The notes under the pieces are model-generated. The model was not told the DNA's origin and did no database searches. It worked only from the letters and a program-made list of their open reading frames with translations. The position numbers and the translations under genes were made by a program. A stretch of 64,000 nt of DNA from Chitinophagaceae bacterium (GTDB lineage Bacteria; Bacteroidota; Bacteroidia; Chitinophagales; Chitinophagaceae): positions 1 to 64,000 of the forward strand of contig JAEUVB010000003.1 in assembly GCA_016786845.1 (NCBI GenBank). The letters are read 5' to 3'. This document shows, one piece after another, positions 26,795 through 34,958 of the stretch. Numbering within the stretch: the stretch's first letter is position 1; the number at the start of each line of letters is the position of its first letter.

Positions 26795-27910
26795 ATGGCA
26801 AAAGCAAAAACTTCCAAATCCACAAAATCAAAGAAAGAATTTTTCGGTCAGTCCTCGATGGACTTTATCAAGGCTTACCTCGATAATGCATCGCCCACAG
26901 GTTATGAAACCAGCGGTCAAAAAATTTGGTTGGACTATATCAAACCTTATATAGACACTCACATGGTGGATCCTTATGGAACCGTGGTGGGTATTATCAA
27001 TCCTGATGCTCCGTTCAAGGTTGTGATAGAAGCCCATGCCGATGAGATCAGCTGGTTTGTTAAATACATCACCAATGACGGATTTATTCATGTGTGCCGG
27101 AATGGAGGCAGTGATCATCAAATTGCTCCCTCGAAAAGAGTGAATATCCATACCAAGAAAGGAATTGTGAGAGGCGTATTCGGATGGCCTGCCATACATG
27201 TGAGAACACCACAAACTGAGAAAAAGCCTGAGATTGAAACGATCTGGATCGATGTGAATTGTAAGAATAAAAAAGAAGTAGAAGAATTAGGCATTCATGT
27301 AGGAAGTGTATGTACGTTTACAGAAGGCTTTGAAGAAGGAAATCATGGTTATTGGATTGCCCGTGCGCACGATAATCGCATGGGAGGCATCATCATTGCT
27401 GAGGTGGCCCGCTTGCTAAAAGAACAAAAAAAGAAACTGCCCTTTGGATTATACATCGTCAATTCGGTACAGGAAGAAGTAGGTTTGAATGGCGCCACCA
27501 TGATCGCTCAGCGACTCAAACCCAATGTGGCCATTTGTACGGATGTGACGCATGATACCACCACCCCGATGATGAGTAAAGCCGCGCAAGGCGAGGCTAC
27601 TTGTGGTCAGGGACCGGTATTGAGCTATGCACCTGCAGTACATCGTACACTGTTGGACATCATTTTGGATACAGCCAAGAAAAATAAAATTCCTCATCAG
27701 CTTCAGGCATCTTCCAGATTTACCGGAACGGATACGGATGCATTTGCATTCAGTAATGGTGGCGTACCCAGTGCCTTGATTTCGCTTCCGCTGCGATACA
27801 TGCACACCACAGTTGAAACCGTGCATAAAGATGACGTTGAACATTGCATTAAACTGATGTTTGAAGTGCTTCATCAGATTACGCCTAAGACGAATTTTCA
27901 ATATATGTAA
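26795..27910 (+). CDS. M42 family metallopeptidase (glutamyl aminopeptidase/TET-like)
   Basis: About 371 residues. A lysine-rich N-terminus precedes a complete di-metal core: EAHADEISW (first ligands), HDNRMGG (bridging aspartate), NSVQEEVGLNGA (catalytic glutamate pair), TDVTHDTTTP, and the distal ligand HTTVETVHKDD. M42 enzymes are large cytoplasmic aminopeptidases that form tetrahedral or octahedral complexes and trim peptides. Lysyl/glutamyl specificity cannot be read by eye. The start at 26795 fits the promoter position. Confidence 0.9.
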   Translation: MAKAKTSKSTKSKKEFFGQSSMDFIKAYLDNASPTGYETSGQKIWLDYIKPYIDTHMVDPYGTVVGIINPDAPFKVVIEAHADEISWFVKYITNDGFIHVCRNGGSDHQIAPSKRVNIHTKKGIVRGVFGWPAIHVRTPQTEKKPEIETIWIDVNCKNKKEVEELGIHVGSVCTFTEGFEEGNHGYWIARAHDNRMGGIIIAEVARLLKEQKKKLPFGLYIVNSVQEEVGLNGATMIAQRLKPNVAICTDVTHDTTTPMMSKAAQGEATCGQGPVLSYAPAVHRTLLDIILDTAKKNKIPHQLQASSRFTGTDTDAFAFSNGGVPSALISLPLRYMHTTVETVHKDDVEHCIKLMFEVLHQITPKTNFQYM

Positions 27911-27951
27911 AGTTGTGATCCAAACTGATCACATGATGTAATTCTTCAAAC

Positions 27952-28362
27952 GTGAAACTCATATTCAAATCGGGAGATATCCTGGAATATACTAAGGTGG
28001 TTACATCTGCCGATATAGCTGCCTTTGAAAGCGGCAAAGTACATGATGTATACTCTACTTTTTCAATTGCCCGGGATGCAGAATGGAGTGGAAGACTTTT
28101 TGTTTTAGAAATGAAAGAAGAAGGAGAAGAAGGAATAGGCACGCGAATAACAGTGGAACATAGGAGTCCGGCTTTTATCGGGGATGAAGTTCTCTATACA
28201 GCCACATTTGTTGAGATTACAGACAAAGGAGAAATAGTGACTCAATATCAGGCCCATGTCGGCAAGCGTTTGATCGCTGAAGGCATTCAAGGTCAAAAAA
28301 TATTAAAGCAAGAGAAGATTGACCGATTGTTTGATTCGATCAAGAATGTATCATCAGATTGA
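27952..28362 (+). CDS. Hotdog-fold thioesterase-like protein
   Basis: 136 residues with a GTG start 41 bp after the peptidase gene. FESGKVHDVYSTFSIARDAEWSGRLFVLEM, GIGTRITVEHRSPAFIGDEVLYTATFVEI and VTQYQAHVGKRLIAEGIQGQKIL fit the FLK/acyl-CoA thioesterase type of hotdog domain, with the central helix and the VEH...P...GD turn. A housekeeping acyl-thioester hydrolase is likely; substrate not predictable. Its end overlaps the end of the convergent SGNH gene by 9 bases. Confidence 0.6.
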   Translation: MKLIFKSGDILEYTKVVTSADIAAFESGKVHDVYSTFSIARDAEWSGRLFVLEMKEEGEEGIGTRITVEHRSPAFIGDEVLYTATFVEITDKGEIVTQYQAHVGKRLIAEGIQGQKILKQEKIDRLFDSIKNVSSD

Positions 28363-28953
28363 ACCGGCCAGAATAATTTGAACCACCTTTTCTGCCCATA
28401 TAGCGTACTCATTTCCTGAGTAATGTAATTGGTCCTCAGCTAAATATTCGCTTAGTTCGGCATGTTCACGTGTGGACATGGTAATGTCTATATAGTGACA
28501 GCCGAAATGTTCCGCCCAGGTTTTATTGATTTGATTGAACTGATCGATTTCCGAAGAAACCGTGACCTTATCCTTTTGAACATTAAATGGAGTAAGACCC
28601 CAATCCGGTATGGACAAAATGATTACCCGTTCCGGTTTTCCACCGGCAAACAGAATAGCTTGACATAGTAAACTATAGAATTGCCATGAATATTCTTCAA
28701 TACTTCTCCCTCGGTATTGATTATTGACACCGATAAGCAAGCTAACCCAATCATGCCGAAGATGGGGCTTGCGCACTGCAATGGCTTCAGAAAGTTCATC
28801 GGTAGTCCATCCGGTCACCGCTATGATTTGTTCCAATTGAATATAAACCCCTTTTTCCAAAAGTTTCCTGACCACCTGATTAGGGAAATTTTCTGAAGGA
28901 TCCAGACCTTCGCCAATCGTATAGCTATCCCCTAAGGCTAAATATTTAATCAT
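28354..28953 (-). CDS. SGNH/GDSL-type esterase
   Basis: 199 residues. Block I GDSYTIGEG carries the nucleophile serine, block III is IGVNNQYRG (the GxND block as GVNN), and the catalytic His lies in DQLHYSG near the C-terminus. No signal peptide is visible, so it is probably cytoplasmic or anchored through partners. It is the second gene of a two-gene operon, its start overlapping the stop of the preceding lipoprotein gene by 4 bases (ATGA on the minus strand). Confidence 0.85.
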   Translation of the reverse strand: MIKYLALGDSYTIGEGLDPSENFPNQVVRKLLEKGVYIQLEQIIAVTGWTTDELSEAIAVRKPHLRHDWVSLLIGVNNQYRGRSIEEYSWQFYSLLCQAILFAGGKPERVIILSIPDWGLTPFNVQKDKVTVSSEIDQFNQINKTWAEHFGCHYIDITMSTREHAELSEYLAEDQLHYSGNEYAIWAEKVVQIILAGSI

Positions 28954-29480
28954 AATGCAGTGAATGAGTTGAGTATGGTATCCAGGATGGGTTTGTAAGT
29001 AGCTGACTTTGTTTTTTCACAAGTAAAGATCATATTATAGGCGTGAAGTTGATGGAGCAGGGTGTATCCTTCCACCGCATAATGCATACTGTCCACCGTC
29101 GAAAAATCGAATTGAAAATGGAAATAATGTTTGTTGCCCCTTAGTATTTGGGTTAGGGGCGATATGTTTAATTGGGCATTAGATATCTTGATTTGTGTTA
29201 CGGCAGCTTGTGCATAGACGGAATCGGCCACCGGTATGGGTAATTCTTCCAGCCAAATGACCAGATTGCCTTTGTATTCTTTGAGGCTGTCTTTGGGGGA
29301 TTCTGTCAGGGCAAATGTCTTTTGCCCTTGGAGTTTTTCTTCTGTTTGCCAATCTTCGGGGGCTTTCAATGAAAAATGCAAACTATCTGAACGATAAGTT
29401 TTATATTTCAATGGAGCATTGTTTTGGCATGCAATAGCAAAAACACACAATAGTGCGATGGCTATTCGATTCAATTTCAT
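28950..29480 (-). CDS. Hypothetical lipoprotein, operon partner of SGNH esterase
   Basis: About 176 residues. The start at 29480 gives MKLNRIAIALLCVFAIAC, a textbook lipoprotein signal; the frame extends 43 codons further upstream but those pass through the promoter box at 29485-29492. After the lipid-anchored cysteine comes SLHFSLKAPEDWQTEEKL, resembling the DUF1795/PsbP-like start seen in many lipoproteins of this size. No enzymatic motif. Translationally coupled to the SGNH esterase. Confidence 0.7.
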   Translation of the reverse strand: MKLNRIAIALLCVFAIACQNNAPLKYKTYRSDSLHFSLKAPEDWQTEEKLQGQKTFALTESPKDSLKEYKGNLVIWLEELPIPVADSVYAQAAVTQIKISNAQLNISPLTQILRGNKHYFHFQFDFSTVDSMHYAVEGYTLLHQLHAYNMIFTCEKTKSATYKPILDTILNSFTAL

Positions 29481-29484
29481 GGGG

Positions 29485-29492
29485 CAAATGTA
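29485..29492 (-). promoter_or_regulatory. Predicted -7 box (TACATTTG) for the lipoprotein-esterase operon
   Basis: Exact TAnnTTTG match on the minus strand, only 4 bases from the start codon at 29480. This implies a leaderless message and fixes the lipoprotein start. Confidence 0.5.
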
Positions 29493-29564
29493 ATTGGAGA
29501 TTTTCGTAATCTGACAGATTATCGTCGATATATATTCGAATAAATGGACATAATGGCATACAAT

Positions 29565-29598
29565 TTTGCAATAAAGCGACACAATGGCTGTAAATTTG
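29565..29598 (+). promoter_or_regulatory. Predicted promoter for hsp20 (TTTG ... TAAATTTG)
   Basis: TTTG at 29565-29568 and TAAATTTG at 29591-29598 are separated by 22 bases, a complete Bacteroidota primary-sigma pattern. The leader to the ATG at 29655 is about 50 bases. No CIRCE-type heat-shock operator is visible. Confidence 0.5.
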
Positions 29599-29654
29599 CT
29601 CTGGTACAAGACTTGATTAATGGAAAGTATTATAAACCTTTAAAAACATAAACC

Positions 29655-30080
29655 ATGACACACGTAAAAGTAAAAAACCTGCCAACGGTACCCGGATTCT
29701 TCAATTTGATGGACAAATTCTTCACTGATGATTTTCAAACTAGTTTTAAAGGAAGTCAGCCGGCGGTGAACATTCACGAAGATGAAAAGTCATATACTTT
29801 AGAAGTCATTGCGCCGGGTGTTCAGAAATCAGATTTCAATCTGGCAATTGAGAAAAACATGTTGACAATCTCCTATGAAAAGAAAGAGGAGAACACCGAA
29901 AAAACAAGCCGCTATATTCGTCATGAGTACTCACTCAATTCCTTCAAGCGTTCTTTTCATTTGAATGAGAATTTGGATGCCGAGAAAATTACTGCTCGTT
30001 ATGAAGATGGTGTATTGCATGTTACAATACCTAAAGTAGAAGAGAAGCAAAAGGACACTAAAGTGATAGCAGTCAACTAA
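29655..30080 (+). CDS. Hsp20/alpha-crystallin family small heat shock protein
   Basis: 141 residues. The alpha-crystallin domain spans about 38-141: PAVNIHEDEKSYTLEVIAPGVQKSDFNLAIEKNMLTISYEKK, then RHEYSLNSFKRSFHLNENLDAEKITARYEDGVLHVTIPKVE, with the conserved A-x-x-x-x-G-V-L signature. It binds unfolding proteins without ATP as large cytoplasmic oligomers. Monogenic, with its own promoter and a strong bidirectional terminator after it. Confidence 0.93.
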   Translation: MTHVKVKNLPTVPGFFNLMDKFFTDDFQTSFKGSQPAVNIHEDEKSYTLEVIAPGVQKSDFNLAIEKNMLTISYEKKEENTEKTSRYIRHEYSLNSFKRSFHLNENLDAEKITARYEDGVLHVTIPKVEEKQKDTKVIAVN

Positions 30081-30100
30081 TTAGGTTGAATGAAAGAAAT

Positions 30101-30129
30101 AAAAAATCCCGCATTTGCGGGATTTTTTA
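30101..30129. terminator. Bidirectional rho-independent terminator between hsp20 and rpsP
   Basis: A-tract, then a GC-rich stem and T-tract: TCCCGC and GCGGGA pair around an ATTT loop, with the A6/T6 flanks extending the stem to 12 bp. It serves the convergent hsp20 and rpsP genes. Confidence 0.9.
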
Positions 30130-30150
30130 TATAAAGATTCTTGAATTAAC

Positions 30151-30699
30151 TTATTCAGCAGGAGCTTCCTCTGAAGCGTTTGCATCTGCTGTAGGTTCAA
30201 CTGCCGGTGTTTCAGCAACAGTTTCTTCTACAGCCGGTGTTTCTTCTACGGCCGGAGCAGCTTCGGCAACTACCGGAGCGGCTTCTTCTACTTTCTTAAT
30301 AATAGGCTGGATACGTGAAGCGGCCTTAGATTTTTTGTGGCTATCCTGACGGTCAGCAACCAATTGTTCGTGGGAAGCGTTCCATGTTTCAAATTTTTGC
30401 ATGGCGGTTTGTTCGTCGAACAGACCTAATTTAACGCCGCGCATCAGATGCTTCATATACAAAACACCTTTGAACGAAAGAATACGATTGACCGTATGGG
30501 TTGCTTCGGCACCGCGATGTAACCAATGTAAAGCGCGTTCGCGATTCACATGAACTGTAGCCGGAACGGTCAACGGATTGTAAGTTCCTAATTTTTCAAT
30601 GAATTTTCCATCTCTGCGTGACGTAGAATTAGCTACGACGATGAAATAAAATGGGCGCTTCTTAGCACCATGACGTTGAAGTCTGATTTTAACTGACAT
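30151..30699 (-). CDS. rpsP: 30S ribosomal protein S16 with acidic C-terminal extension
   Basis: 182 residues. The first about 80 residues are standard S16: [39 protein letters not shown], and the [15 protein letters not shown] region. A tail of about 100 residues follows, ending in an Ala/Pro/Glu/Val-rich stretch ([20 protein letters not shown]-like). As I recall, extended S16 tails are usual in Bacteroidota. S16 binds 16S rRNA during early 30S assembly. Own promoter box at 30745-30752. Confidence 0.95.
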   Translation of the reverse strand: MSVKIRLQRHGAKKRPFYFIVVANSTSRRDGKFIEKLGTYNPLTVPATVHVNRERALHWLHRGAEATHTVNRILSFKGVLYMKHLMRGVKLGLFDEQTAMQKFETWNASHEQLVADRQDSHKKSKAASRIQPIIKKVEEAAPVVAEAAPAVEETPAVEETVAETPAVEPTADANASEEAPAE

Positions 30700-30744
30700 A
30701 AATAATAGAAATTATTTTAGTTTGTGAATAAATAAATAAGTGCG

Positions 30745-30752
30745 CGAAGATA
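30745..30752 (-). promoter_or_regulatory. Predicted -7 box (TATCTTCG) for rpsP
   Basis: Reads TATCTTCG on the minus strand, the same variant as the box at 298-305. It gives a leader of about 42 bases to the rpsP ATG. Confidence 0.4.
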
Positions 30753-31114
30753 GGTTTTTATTCTTTAATTCGGTAAAGGATGGGTGAATTATTTCAGCTT
30801 TATTTTTTTTCTGGCGATTTTATGCTTGATTGCGCTATTTCTTGGCGTGTGCTATGGTCTATTCAGGCATAGATGAGGGCGTTGAAAGCCTGTCGGATTG
30901 AGTCAAGCAGCCAGGGTTCCATGTTATTGCCCTTGTACGATAGACCATGGAACTGAAAGCGCATCTGCCGCTAAATATTGTTTGGATCCCAATGAGCGAC
31001 GAAGAAATTATATGAACGAATGGGTCGGAGACTGAGAATTTGACTTTGTGGTCCTTCATTCAAAAAAATAATGACCAGGATTCAAATTTTATGATTTTTA
31101 ACGCGTCAACGATG
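30753..31114. other. Gene-poor region with inverted-repeat structure
   Basis: No convincing gene. GTTCCATG at 30916-30923 pairs with CATGGAAC at 30946-30953, and TATGGTCTAT near 30852 is the reverse complement, with one mismatch, of ATAGACCATG near 30940-30949. This could be a structured RNA or decayed sequence. It lies between the divergent rpsP and mlaE-like genes. Confidence 0.35.
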
Positions 31115-31122
31115 TACTTTTG
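31115..31122 (+). promoter_or_regulatory. Predicted -7 box (TACTTTTG) for the MlaE/MlaF-type pair
   Basis: Exact TAnnTTTG match 8 bases before the ATG at 31131, again implying a very short leader. Confidence 0.5.
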
Positions 31123-31130
31123 ATCGTTCA

Positions 31131-31871
31131 ATGATAAAGCTATTAGAACATATCGGACGGTATCTCATTATGTTGGGTGGGATGTTTTCCAAGCCTGAAA
31201 ATGCGCGTGTTTACTGGAAAGAATTGATCCATCAGTGCTCTGAAATAGGCATCGGATCAGTGGGTATCGTAGTTACGATATCGGTCTTTTTAGGGGCGGT
31301 GACAACGGTGCAAACTGCCTATCAGTTGATCAGCCCGCTCGTGCAGAAGAGTGTCATTGCCCAGATCATTCGCGACAGTACTTTTCTGGAGCTATCGCCC
31401 ACTGTGGTTTGTATTGTTTTAGCCGGTGTAGTGGGGTCTAAAATTGCCTCTGAATTGGGGAATATGAGAGTCAGTGAACAAATCGATGCCCTTGAAATAA
31501 TGGGTATTAATACCAAAACCTATCTTATTTTGCCTAAAATCGTCGCTTCATTTGTCGTGATTCCATGTCTTATCGTCATCTCCATGTTTTTAAGCATTTG
31601 GGGTGGTTATTTGGCAGGAACGCTAAGTGGCATTATGTCGGAGCAACAGTTTACCCAAGGACTCTTGAAAGAATTCATTCCCTTTAACCTCACTTTCGGT
31701 TTGATTAAAGCCTTCACTTTTGCCTTTATCATTTCAAGTATCTCGGCTTATTTTGGATATAACGTTCGCGGAGGTGCTCTAGAAATAGGACGTGCATCCA
31801 CTACATCCGTTGTCGTCAGTTGCGTTTTGATATTATTTGCAGATTATGGATTGGCGGCCTTATTACTCTAA
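31131..31871 (+). CDS. MlaE-family ABC transporter permease
   Basis: 246 residues with five or six hydrophobic segments. GIGSVGIVVTISVFLGAVTTVQTAYQL, VVGSKIASELGNMRVSEQIDALEIMGINT and the C-terminal GGALEIGRASTTSVVVSCVLI are hallmark MlaE/YrbE segments, with the EQIDALEIMG loop that contacts the ATPase. MlaE moves phospholipids between inner and outer membranes together with MlaF and an MCE-domain protein. No MCE gene is adjacent here. The ATPase gene follows 12 bp later. Confidence 0.9.
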   Translation: MIKLLEHIGRYLIMLGGMFSKPENARVYWKELIHQCSEIGIGSVGIVVTISVFLGAVTTVQTAYQLISPLVQKSVIAQIIRDSTFLELSPTVVCIVLAGVVGSKIASELGNMRVSEQIDALEIMGINTKTYLILPKIVASFVVIPCLIVISMFLSIWGGYLAGTLSGIMSEQQFTQGLLKEFIPFNLTFGLIKAFTFAFIISSISAYFGYNVRGGALEIGRASTTSVVVSCVLILFADYGLAALLL

Positions 31872-31883
31872 GCTTATAACAAT

Positions 31884-32663
31884 ATGATTGAAATCTCAGG
31901 AATCTCGAAATCATTTGGCGACAAAGTCGTATTGGATGATATTTCGTGTAATATGGAAAGCGGCAAAGTGAATTTGATCATCGGTTCCAGCGGGAGTGGT
32001 AAAACCGTACTCATCAAATGTATAGTGGGTTTGGTGCAAGCCGACCAGGGTGAAATCAAATACGATGGTGTTGATTTTGTGAATATGGAGGACAAAGATC
32101 GAAAGGAATTAAGGACAAAAATAGGCATGCTGTTTCAAGGTTCAGCCTTATTTGACAGTCTCACGGTAGAGCAAAATGTAATGTTTCCATTGGATATGTT
32201 TACCAAGAAATCGGTTACAGAGAAAATGCATCGTGTAAATGAAGTGTTGGATCGGGTGAATTTAAAAGATACCAATAAAAAATTTCCTGCTGAATTAAGT
32301 GGGGGAATGAAAAAACGTGTGGCACTCGCCAGGGCTATTGTATTGAACCCGAAGTATCTGTTTTGTGATGAGCCCAATTCTGGACTCGACCCCCAGACCT
32401 CCCTCGTGATTGATCGTCTGATTATTGAAATTACCAAAGAATATAATATCACGACCATCATGAATACCCATGACATGAATACCGTTATGGAGAGCGGCGA
32501 TCATATTGTTTATTTATATAAAGGGAAAAAGCAATGGGAGGGTAGCAATCAGGATATCATCTACAACAAAGACCCTTATCTGAATGATTTTATTTTTGCT
32601 TCTGAGTTTTTGCGTGAGGCGAAAAACACGCGCATGAAACATCGGGATACAGCTGAAAAATAA
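31884..32663 (+). CDS. MlaF-type ABC transporter ATP-binding protein
   Basis: 259 residues. Walker A GSSGSGKT near residue 33, Q-loop LFQGSALFDS, signature ELSGGMKKRVALARAI, Walker B YLFCDEPNSGLDP and the switch histidine in NTHDMNTV are complete. GSALFDSLTVEQNVMFPL is typical of the MlaF/Ttg2A group. Pairs with the MlaE-type permease upstream to power lipid traffic at the cytoplasmic membrane. The C-terminal tail (AKNTRMKHRDTAEK) is hydrophilic. Confidence 0.92.
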   Translation: MIEISGISKSFGDKVVLDDISCNMESGKVNLIIGSSGSGKTVLIKCIVGLVQADQGEIKYDGVDFVNMEDKDRKELRTKIGMLFQGSALFDSLTVEQNVMFPLDMFTKKSVTEKMHRVNEVLDRVNLKDTNKKFPAELSGGMKKRVALARAIVLNPKYLFCDEPNSGLDPQTSLVIDRLIIEITKEYNITTIMNTHDMNTVMESGDHIVYLYKGKKQWEGSNQDIIYNKDPYLNDFIFASEFLREAKNTRMKHRDTAEK

Positions 32664-32739
32664 TCATCCCGCTTTTGATAAGCTAAATGAATGCGCCTCG
32701 TTTGGAGAAAAAGGGGCAATGGTTGTGTAATTATTTTCT

Positions 32740-32747
32740 TATATTTG
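32740..32747 (+). promoter_or_regulatory. Predicted -7 box (TATATTTG) for the secreted protein gene
   Basis: Exact TAnnTTTG match 18 bases before the ATG at 32766. It rules against the longer start at 32691. Confidence 0.5.
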
Positions 32748-32765
32748 GAATACATACATCAGGAT

Positions 32766-33422
32766 ATGAAGAGAATCTTTCAATTGCTTTTCTTATGGAT
32801 TATTGGTATTCAGCTGTCGCATGCGCAGACCCGGAAAGTTAAACTTCAAAGACCTTCTGTCATTTTATTTGCTTTGCAAAAATCGACCAATAAAATTGAG
32901 GCTTATCGCCAAAGAGGCATGGAAAAAGAAGCGCAAGAAGTCATTGCCACAGATGAAGAAATAAACCAATCCGTGATGCAAGATTTTAAAAACAATTTTA
33001 CATTCTGTCCGGTTTACTTTTTCTACAGCTCTCAATTGCAAGAGGTGATTAAACAACAGTGGGACAAGATTGTTTTTTATGACAAGGAAAGTCTCAGTCA
33101 AAAGAAGAAAATCGAAGTATCGGGATTCTCGAATTACTTCATTGCGGAAGTCAATTATCCGCCCATTATGGAATTTGATACGGTTGGAATTCACAATCCA
33201 ATCAGTAATTATGATATGATGGATGGAGATGAGCCGTCTGTTTCAACCAGGAATTATGGAGTGCTCACCTATGATGAAACCTATCAATATATCCCGCATA
33301 AATATCGTTTTGTAGACATTTCATTACGTCAACGAAAAGTCAGTTCCAAACCTGCAAAGCGGCAATTTGTTTTTGTCGGTGCCAGTCGTTATCAGAAAGC
33401 ACTTATGCTTCTGTTTCCTTAG
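32766..33422 (+). CDS. Hypothetical secreted protein
   Basis: About 218 residues with a signal peptide (MKRIFQLLFLWIIGIQLSHAQ, cut near HAQ). The mature part starts TRKVKLQRPSVILFALQKSTNKIEAYRQRG and includes NNFTFCPVYFFYSSQ and YIPHKYRFVDISLRQRKV. I recognise no domain. The start is fixed by the signal peptide and the promoter box. Monocistronic between the ABC pair and lpdA. Confidence 0.7.
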   Translation: MKRIFQLLFLWIIGIQLSHAQTRKVKLQRPSVILFALQKSTNKIEAYRQRGMEKEAQEVIATDEEINQSVMQDFKNNFTFCPVYFFYSSQLQEVIKQQWDKIVFYDKESLSQKKKIEVSGFSNYFIAEVNYPPIMEFDTVGIHNPISNYDMMDGDEPSVSTRNYGVLTYDETYQYIPHKYRFVDISLRQRKVSSKPAKRQFVFVGASRYQKALMLLFP

Positions 33423-33468
33423 AAGTATGTGCATCGCTTATATTTTTCACTTTTCAGTTCAATTTGTC

Positions 33469-33476
33469 TATTTTTG
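33469..33476 (+). promoter_or_regulatory. Predicted -7 box (TATTTTTG) for lpdA
   Basis: Exact TAnnTTTG match with a TTTT stretch about 17 bases upstream. The leader to the ATG at 33504 is roughly 25 bases. Confidence 0.5.
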
Positions 33477-33503
33477 CCCCTCAAATAAAAAATTCGTTTG
33501 TCT

Positions 33504-34910
33504 ATGAACTATGATGTAATCGTAATCGGTGCCGGTCCCGGAGGATATATAGCCGCCATTCGTGCTTCTCAATTGGGCTTCAAAACAGCTGTGATTGAAA
33601 AGGAAAGCTTAGGTGGGATCTGCCTCAATTGGGGATGTATTCCTACCAAAGCCTTACTCAAATCGGCTCAAGTGTTTGAATATGCCAAGCATGCTTCTGA
33701 TTATGGGGTGGTGTTACAAAATCCTACAGCGGATTTTGGTGGTATGGTGAAACGCAGCCGCGGTGTAGCGGATAAAATGAGTAAAGGCGTTCAGTTTCTT
33801 ATGAAGAAAAACAAGATCGATGTGATCATGGGTTATGGGAAAATAAAATCGAAAGGACAGGTTGAAGTGACTGCTGCAGATAACAAAACAACGGTCTACG
33901 AATGTAAACATATTATCATTGCCACCGGGGGACGTGCGCGTACTTTGCCCAATCTGCCTATTGACGGTAAAAAGATCATAGGTTATCGTGAGGCCATGGT
34001 GCTGCCGGAGCAACCGAAGTCATTGATTGTAGTCGGCAGTGGTGCAATTGGTGTGGAATTCGCTTATTTCTACAACAGTATTGGAACCAAAGTGACCATC
34101 GTGGAGTTTATGCCACGCATTGTGCCGGTTGAGGATGAGGATATTTCAAAAGAATTGGAAAAAAGCTTTAAAAAGCAAGGTATGACCATCATGACCAATG
34201 CTTCTGTTGAAAGCGTTGATACATCCGGGGCAGGAGTGAAAGCCAAAGTGAAAACGGCTACCGGTGAAGTCATATTGGAAGCGGATATGGTGTTAAGTGC
34301 TGTGGGCGTGGTTGCGAATCTTGAGAACATTGGGTTAGAAGCGGTCGGTGTCAAATCCGAAAAAGGTCGTATCCTAGTTGACGGATATTGCCAAACCAAT
34401 GTTCCGGGTATTTATGCAATTGGGGATGTATTGCCGACTCAGGCTTTGGCGCATGTCGCCAGTAAGGAAGCCATTGTTTGTGCAGAATTCATCGCGTATC
34501 AGGAGAAAAAGCACGATCATAAACCTGAGCCTTTGGATTATGGAAATATACCGGGTTGCACATATTGCACACCGGAAATTGCCAGTGCCGGACTCACTGA
34601 AAAAGCAGCAAAAGAAGCCGGATATGAAATTAAAGTAGGTAAATTCCCATTTGTTGCCAGCGGTAAAGCGGCGGCGGCAGGTAATACAGAAGGATTTGTC
34701 AAAGTGATTTATGATGCTAAATATGGTGAATGGTTGGGTACCCATATGATTGGAACCAATGTCACTGAAATAATCGCTGAAACGGTACTTGGACGTAAAT
34801 TAGAGACAACGTATAAGGAAGTTCTTAATTCTGTTCACCCTCATCCAACCATGAGTGAGGCTGTAAAAGAAGCAACGGCTGCAGCTTATGGCGAAGCCAC
34901 AGATATCTAA
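33504..34910 (+). CDS. lpdA: Dihydrolipoyl dehydrogenase (E3)
   Basis: About 468 residues. It reoxidises dihydrolipoamide in 2-oxoacid dehydrogenase complexes and the glycine cleavage system, passing electrons to NAD. FAD-binding VIGAGPGGYIAAIRASQLG, the redox disulfide in GGICLNWGCIPTK, NAD-binding VVGSGAIGVEFAYFYNSIG, GIYAIGDV, and the C-terminal HPHPTMSEAVKEA with the active-site His-Glu pair are all present. The ATG at 33504 is chosen over a TTG two codons upstream. Followed by a UUCG-loop terminator. Confidence 0.95.
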   Translation: MNYDVIVIGAGPGGYIAAIRASQLGFKTAVIEKESLGGICLNWGCIPTKALLKSAQVFEYAKHASDYGVVLQNPTADFGGMVKRSRGVADKMSKGVQFLMKKNKIDVIMGYGKIKSKGQVEVTAADNKTTVYECKHIIIATGGRARTLPNLPIDGKKIIGYREAMVLPEQPKSLIVVGSGAIGVEFAYFYNSIGTKVTIVEFMPRIVPVEDEDISKELEKSFKKQGMTIMTNASVESVDTSGAGVKAKVKTATGEVILEADMVLSAVGVVANLENIGLEAVGVKSEKGRILVDGYCQTNVPGIYAIGDVLPTQALAHVASKEAIVCAEFIAYQEKKHDHKPEPLDYGNIPGCTYCTPEIASAGLTEKAAKEAGYEIKVGKFPFVASGKAAAAGNTEGFVKVIYDAKYGEWLGTHMIGTNVTEIIAETVLGRKLETTYKEVLNSVHPHPTMSEAVKEATAAAYGEATDI

Positions 34911-34936
34911 AATGTATCAACATCAATAATCAAACT

Positions 34937-34957
34937 ACTCCCTTCGGGGAGTTTTTT
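34937..34957 (+). terminator. Rho-independent terminator of lpdA
   Basis: ACTCCC pairs with GGGAGT around a TTCG tetraloop and is followed by a T-run. Its T-run ends only 1 base before the ATG of the next gene at 34959, so that gene's leader contains the hairpin. Confidence 0.85.
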
Positions 34958-34958
34958 A

